Below, one piece after another: positions 33,564 to 36,099 of a DNA stretch of 36,099 nucleotides (positions within the stretch are counted from its first letter, which is position 1; each line of letters opens with the position of its first letter). The position numbers were made by a program, and so were the translations under genes. The DNA comes from an uncultured Prevotella sp. (lineage in GTDB: Bacteria > Bacteroidota > Bacteroidia > Bacteroidales > Bacteroidaceae): NCBI GenBank assembly GCA_945830345.1, contig CALZYS010000012.1:1-36099 (forward strand). Direction: 5' to 3'. The notes below the pieces were generated by a model. It searched no databases, was not told the DNA's origin, and worked only from the letters and a program-made list of their open reading frames with translations.

Positions 33564-34499
33564 TTAGGGAATTATAAAGTTTACCACCTCCTGCTCCACG
33601 GTGATGGTAAATGCCCCGTTTGCACTGCCCAACATTCGACCGTCTATTCCTATCATGGCATGGGCGGCACTTTCAAACTCCACCTTGCCCGTGCGGTAGG
33701 GCATCACATTACGGTGATTAAGGAAACGCCCTGTAAACAACAACCACAATCCATGGAAAAGCTGGGTTATCTCAGGATGACTCACCACTGTGACATCCAC
33801 CAATCCGTTATAAGGCACGGCATTGGGAGTCTGCCCGTATCCGGGGCCGCTACCTATACACACATTCATCAACTTACGCTCGATTCGGTCGGAATTGATC
33901 TTCACGCTCATCTTATACTCCATCCTGTGGAATATCATGAGCAGAGCCGACACCACAAACGACAATGTGCGCGAACCAAGCAGACTACGCGTTTGGCGTC
34001 GCAAGTTCATAATGTCGGCAATAAGACCCACATTCACGCAGTTGAGGAAATATCTGTGGCATTTCTCCCCCTTCTTGTTCACATATCTGATACATCCAAG
34101 GTCAACAGTGCGCACACGATGATTGATAATGGCGTCAACCGAAGCTTCAATATCACCGTCACGCAGTCCCCAGAACTTGGCGAAATCATTGAGCACACCA
34201 TTCGGGATAACACCGATGGATATGCCCTCGCGCTCCTCGCGATTGATCTGCATCAGACAGTTCACCGCATCATTGAGAGCCGAGTCGCCACCAACGACAA
34301 CAATCGTCTTGTAACCATTATTGATGAGCATCCTCACCAACCGCTCTACACTCTCCGAGGATTCGCTCTGCACCAAGTCATAATTCACACCACGCCCTGT
34401 GAGCACAGCCTCAACTTTCTCGCGGTGCTTGCGCGTTCCGCCTCCAAATGTCTGTCGGGGACAATACAACACTCCCCATCTTGATGTATCTACTGCCAT
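33564..34499 (-). CDS. Diacylglycerol/lipid kinase family protein with altered nucleotide loop
   Basis: 311 residues, the usual length for the DAGK/YegS family, which phosphorylates lipids such as diacylglycerol with ATP. The overall pattern (TIVVVGGDSALNDAVN at 65-80, IGVIPNGVLNDFAKFW at 95-110) fits the catalytic domain. The canonical GGDGT is here GGDSA, and the second loop GTGNDFA is GVLNDFA. I recall the same variants in other Bacteroidetes proteins of this family, so this is a subfamily feature rather than decay. It starts inside the end of miaA (10-base overlap). The substrate cannot be told; sphingolipid or other lipid substrates are possible in this phylum. Confidence 0.8.
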   Translation of the reverse strand: MAVDTSRWGVLYCPRQTFGGGTRKHREKVEAVLTGRGVNYDLVQSESSESVERLVRMLINNGYKTIVVVGGDSALNDAVNCLMQINREEREGISIGVIPNGVLNDFAKFWGLRDGDIEASVDAIINHRVRTVDLGCIRYVNKKGEKCHRYFLNCVNVGLIADIMNLRRQTRSLLGSRTLSFVVSALLMIFHRMEYKMSVKINSDRIERKLMNVCIGSGPGYGQTPNAVPYNGLVDVTVVSHPEITQLFHGLWLLFTGRFLNHRNVMPYRTGKVEFESAAHAMIGIDGRMLGSANGAFTITVEQEVVNFIIP

Positions 34500-35413
34500 A
34501 TCTTCTTTATCTCGTTAATCTTTTCTTCCATAGGCAACTGCGAGTCAATCCAATGTATCTTCACCCCTCGCCTTTCCATTCCCCTGAACCATGTCATCTG
34601 CCGCTTGGCAAACTGGTGTATTGCAATCTCAAGCAGTCGGAATGTCTCCTCGAAATCACGCAGTCCTATCACATATTCCGTCACGTACTTGTATTCAAGC
34701 CCGTAGTAAATCAAGTCCTCTGGCGCCACACCACTGTCGATGATATGCCTTATCTCGTCAGCCATACCCTCGTCGAATCGGGCTTTCAACCGTCGGGTTA
34801 TTCTCTCGCGCCTCTGCTCCACGTCTATCTGCATTCCTATCACAAGCGAATCCACGGGTTGTATGTCCTCCGTCTCCTCGGGATGCTCGTCCTGATAGAG
34901 TTCAATCTCTATGGCGCGTATTGCTCTCTTCGCTGTATCCACATCAGTAGTATTGTGCATTCTCTGCCCTTTTCTGCTCTTGATGTCATTCAGCATCTCT
35001 GTCAGTTCGGAAAGCGATTTCCCCTCCAAGCTCTGTCTCAGCTCCTTGTTCTCTGGCACTGGAGCCATGCGATAGCCTCGCAGCACAGCCTCAAGATAAA
35101 GGCCCGAACCGCCACAAAGCACAGGCGTTATGCCTCTCCCCACTATATCGTCGTAAGCACGCATAAAGTCGCGCTGGTATTGATATACATTGTATTTAGT
35201 GCCAGGCTCGACAATATCAATCAGATGATAAGGCACACTGATGTCCCCCACCCTGTAGTCGGCGAGATCCTTGCCCGTACCGATGTCCATGCCGCGATAC
35301 ACCTGGCGCGAGTCGCCACTGATTATCTCGCCGTGGATGTCGGCAGCCAATGCAGCGGCAAGCGAAGTCTTTCCGCAAGCCGTGGGTCCCAATATCGTTA
35401 TCATCTTCTTCAT
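34490..35413 (-). CDS. miaA: tRNA dimethylallyltransferase
   Basis: 307 residues, normal. Adds a dimethylallyl group to A37 of tRNAs that read UNN codons. The P-loop is GPTACGKTS (9-17) and the tRNA/DMAPP motif ISGDSRQVYRGMDIGTGK follows. YHLIDIVEP and the later CGGSGLYLEA are typical. Bacteroidetes often carry two MiaA copies; only one is seen here. It overlaps the lipid kinase gene at its 3' end and lies 70 bases after gapA, separated by a terminator. Confidence 0.95.
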   Translation of the reverse strand: MKKMITILGPTACGKTSLAAALAADIHGEIISGDSRQVYRGMDIGTGKDLADYRVGDISVPYHLIDIVEPGTKYNVYQYQRDFMRAYDDIVGRGITPVLCGGSGLYLEAVLRGYRMAPVPENKELRQSLEGKSLSELTEMLNDIKSRKGQRMHNTTDVDTAKRAIRAIEIELYQDEHPEETEDIQPVDSLVIGMQIDVEQRRERITRRLKARFDEGMADEIRHIIDSGVAPEDLIYYGLEYKYVTEYVIGLRDFEETFRLLEIAIHQFAKRQMTWFRGMERRGVKIHWIDSQLPMEEKINEIKKIWQ

Positions 35414-35418
35414 ATTTC

Positions 35419-35454
35419 AAAAAAAAGCTGCCCGACATGAAAGTGTCGGGCAGC
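35419..35454 (-). terminator. Intrinsic terminator of gapA
   Basis: Minus strand: GCTGCCCGACA pairs perfectly with TGTCGGGCAGC (35444-35454 and 35427-35437, 11 bp, 6-base loop) and is followed by eight Ts (35419-35426). It lies 28 bases after the gapA stop. The T-run ends six bases before the miaA ATG, so miaA must be read by leak-through or from an unrecognised promoter. Confidence 0.93.
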
Positions 35455-35482
35455 CAATTAAATCTTTTTTGAGTTAATAGGA

Positions 35483-36099
<617 letters not shown>

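Noticed and set aside
33564..34499. Lipid kinase as a pseudogene because of the altered GGDGT motif
   Set aside because: The frame is intact, full length and coupled to miaA; the variant looks like a subfamily trait.

Overview
The window is a chromosomal segment of a Bacteroidales bacterium, most likely Prevotella or a close relative. The evidence is several promoters of the Bacteroidetes type (TTTG, 19-20 bases, TAnnTTTG), the trp gene order B-E-G-D-C-F-A, a glycogen operon with a GH57 enzyme, pectin-degrading exoenzymes, weak Shine-Dalgarno sites, and short intergenic repeats typical of this phylum. The genus is a guess; the order is well supported. There is no rRNA, tRNA, transposase, CRISPR array or phage gene in view.

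Layout. (1) 1-672: the 3' part of a DNA methyltransferase gene, cut by the window edge. (2) 683-12082, minus strand: a compact nine-gene operon with its own promoter near 12191-12220. It encodes a three-pass membrane protein, a 1031-residue tubulin/FtsZ-superfamily protein (Tubulin_2-like), a zinc-ribbon/membrane/MORN protein, a probable lipoprotein, four signal-peptide proteins, and a multi-pass membrane protein with a C-terminal zinc ribbon. This is the least understood and most interesting region. It looks like an envelope-spanning assembly organised by a cytoplasmic tubulin-like protein. (3) 12379-16374, minus: guaA, a MurU-like nucleotidyltransferase carrying an in-frame insertion of a GC-rich palindromic repeat, and an AmgK-like sugar kinase fused to a RapZ C-terminal domain. 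The last two form an amino-sugar recycling pair. (4) 16481-23271, plus: a complete trpBEGDCFA operon with promoter, a Trp-Trp-Trp leader peptide, an attenuator-type terminator and a repeat-derived terminal hairpin. (5) 23299-27842, plus: a two-gene pectin locus (a GH28-GH105 fusion and a PL1 pectate lyase) ending in a terminator whose 5' arm is repeated four times at an exact 22-base period. (6) 27883-32585, minus: glycogen debranching enzyme, glycogen synthase and a GH57 enzyme with a histone-H1-like tail, divergent from (7) a Crp/Fnr regulator (32788-33492). (8) 33564-36099, minus: an atypical lipid kinase, miaA, and the 3' part of gapA with a strong terminator.

How they fit together. The trp genes make tryptophan from chorismate and are probably attenuated by charged tRNA-Trp. 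The pectin enzymes cut homogalacturonan and remove the unsaturated ends produced by the lyase. The glycogen genes store and mobilise glucose, and the divergent Crp/Fnr gene is a candidate regulator. The AmgK-RapZ/MurU pair would return cell-wall amino sugars to UDP-MurNAc, with the RapZ domain as a possible amino-sugar sensor. Positions and motifs were read by eye; family assignments rest on remembered motifs, not on database searches.
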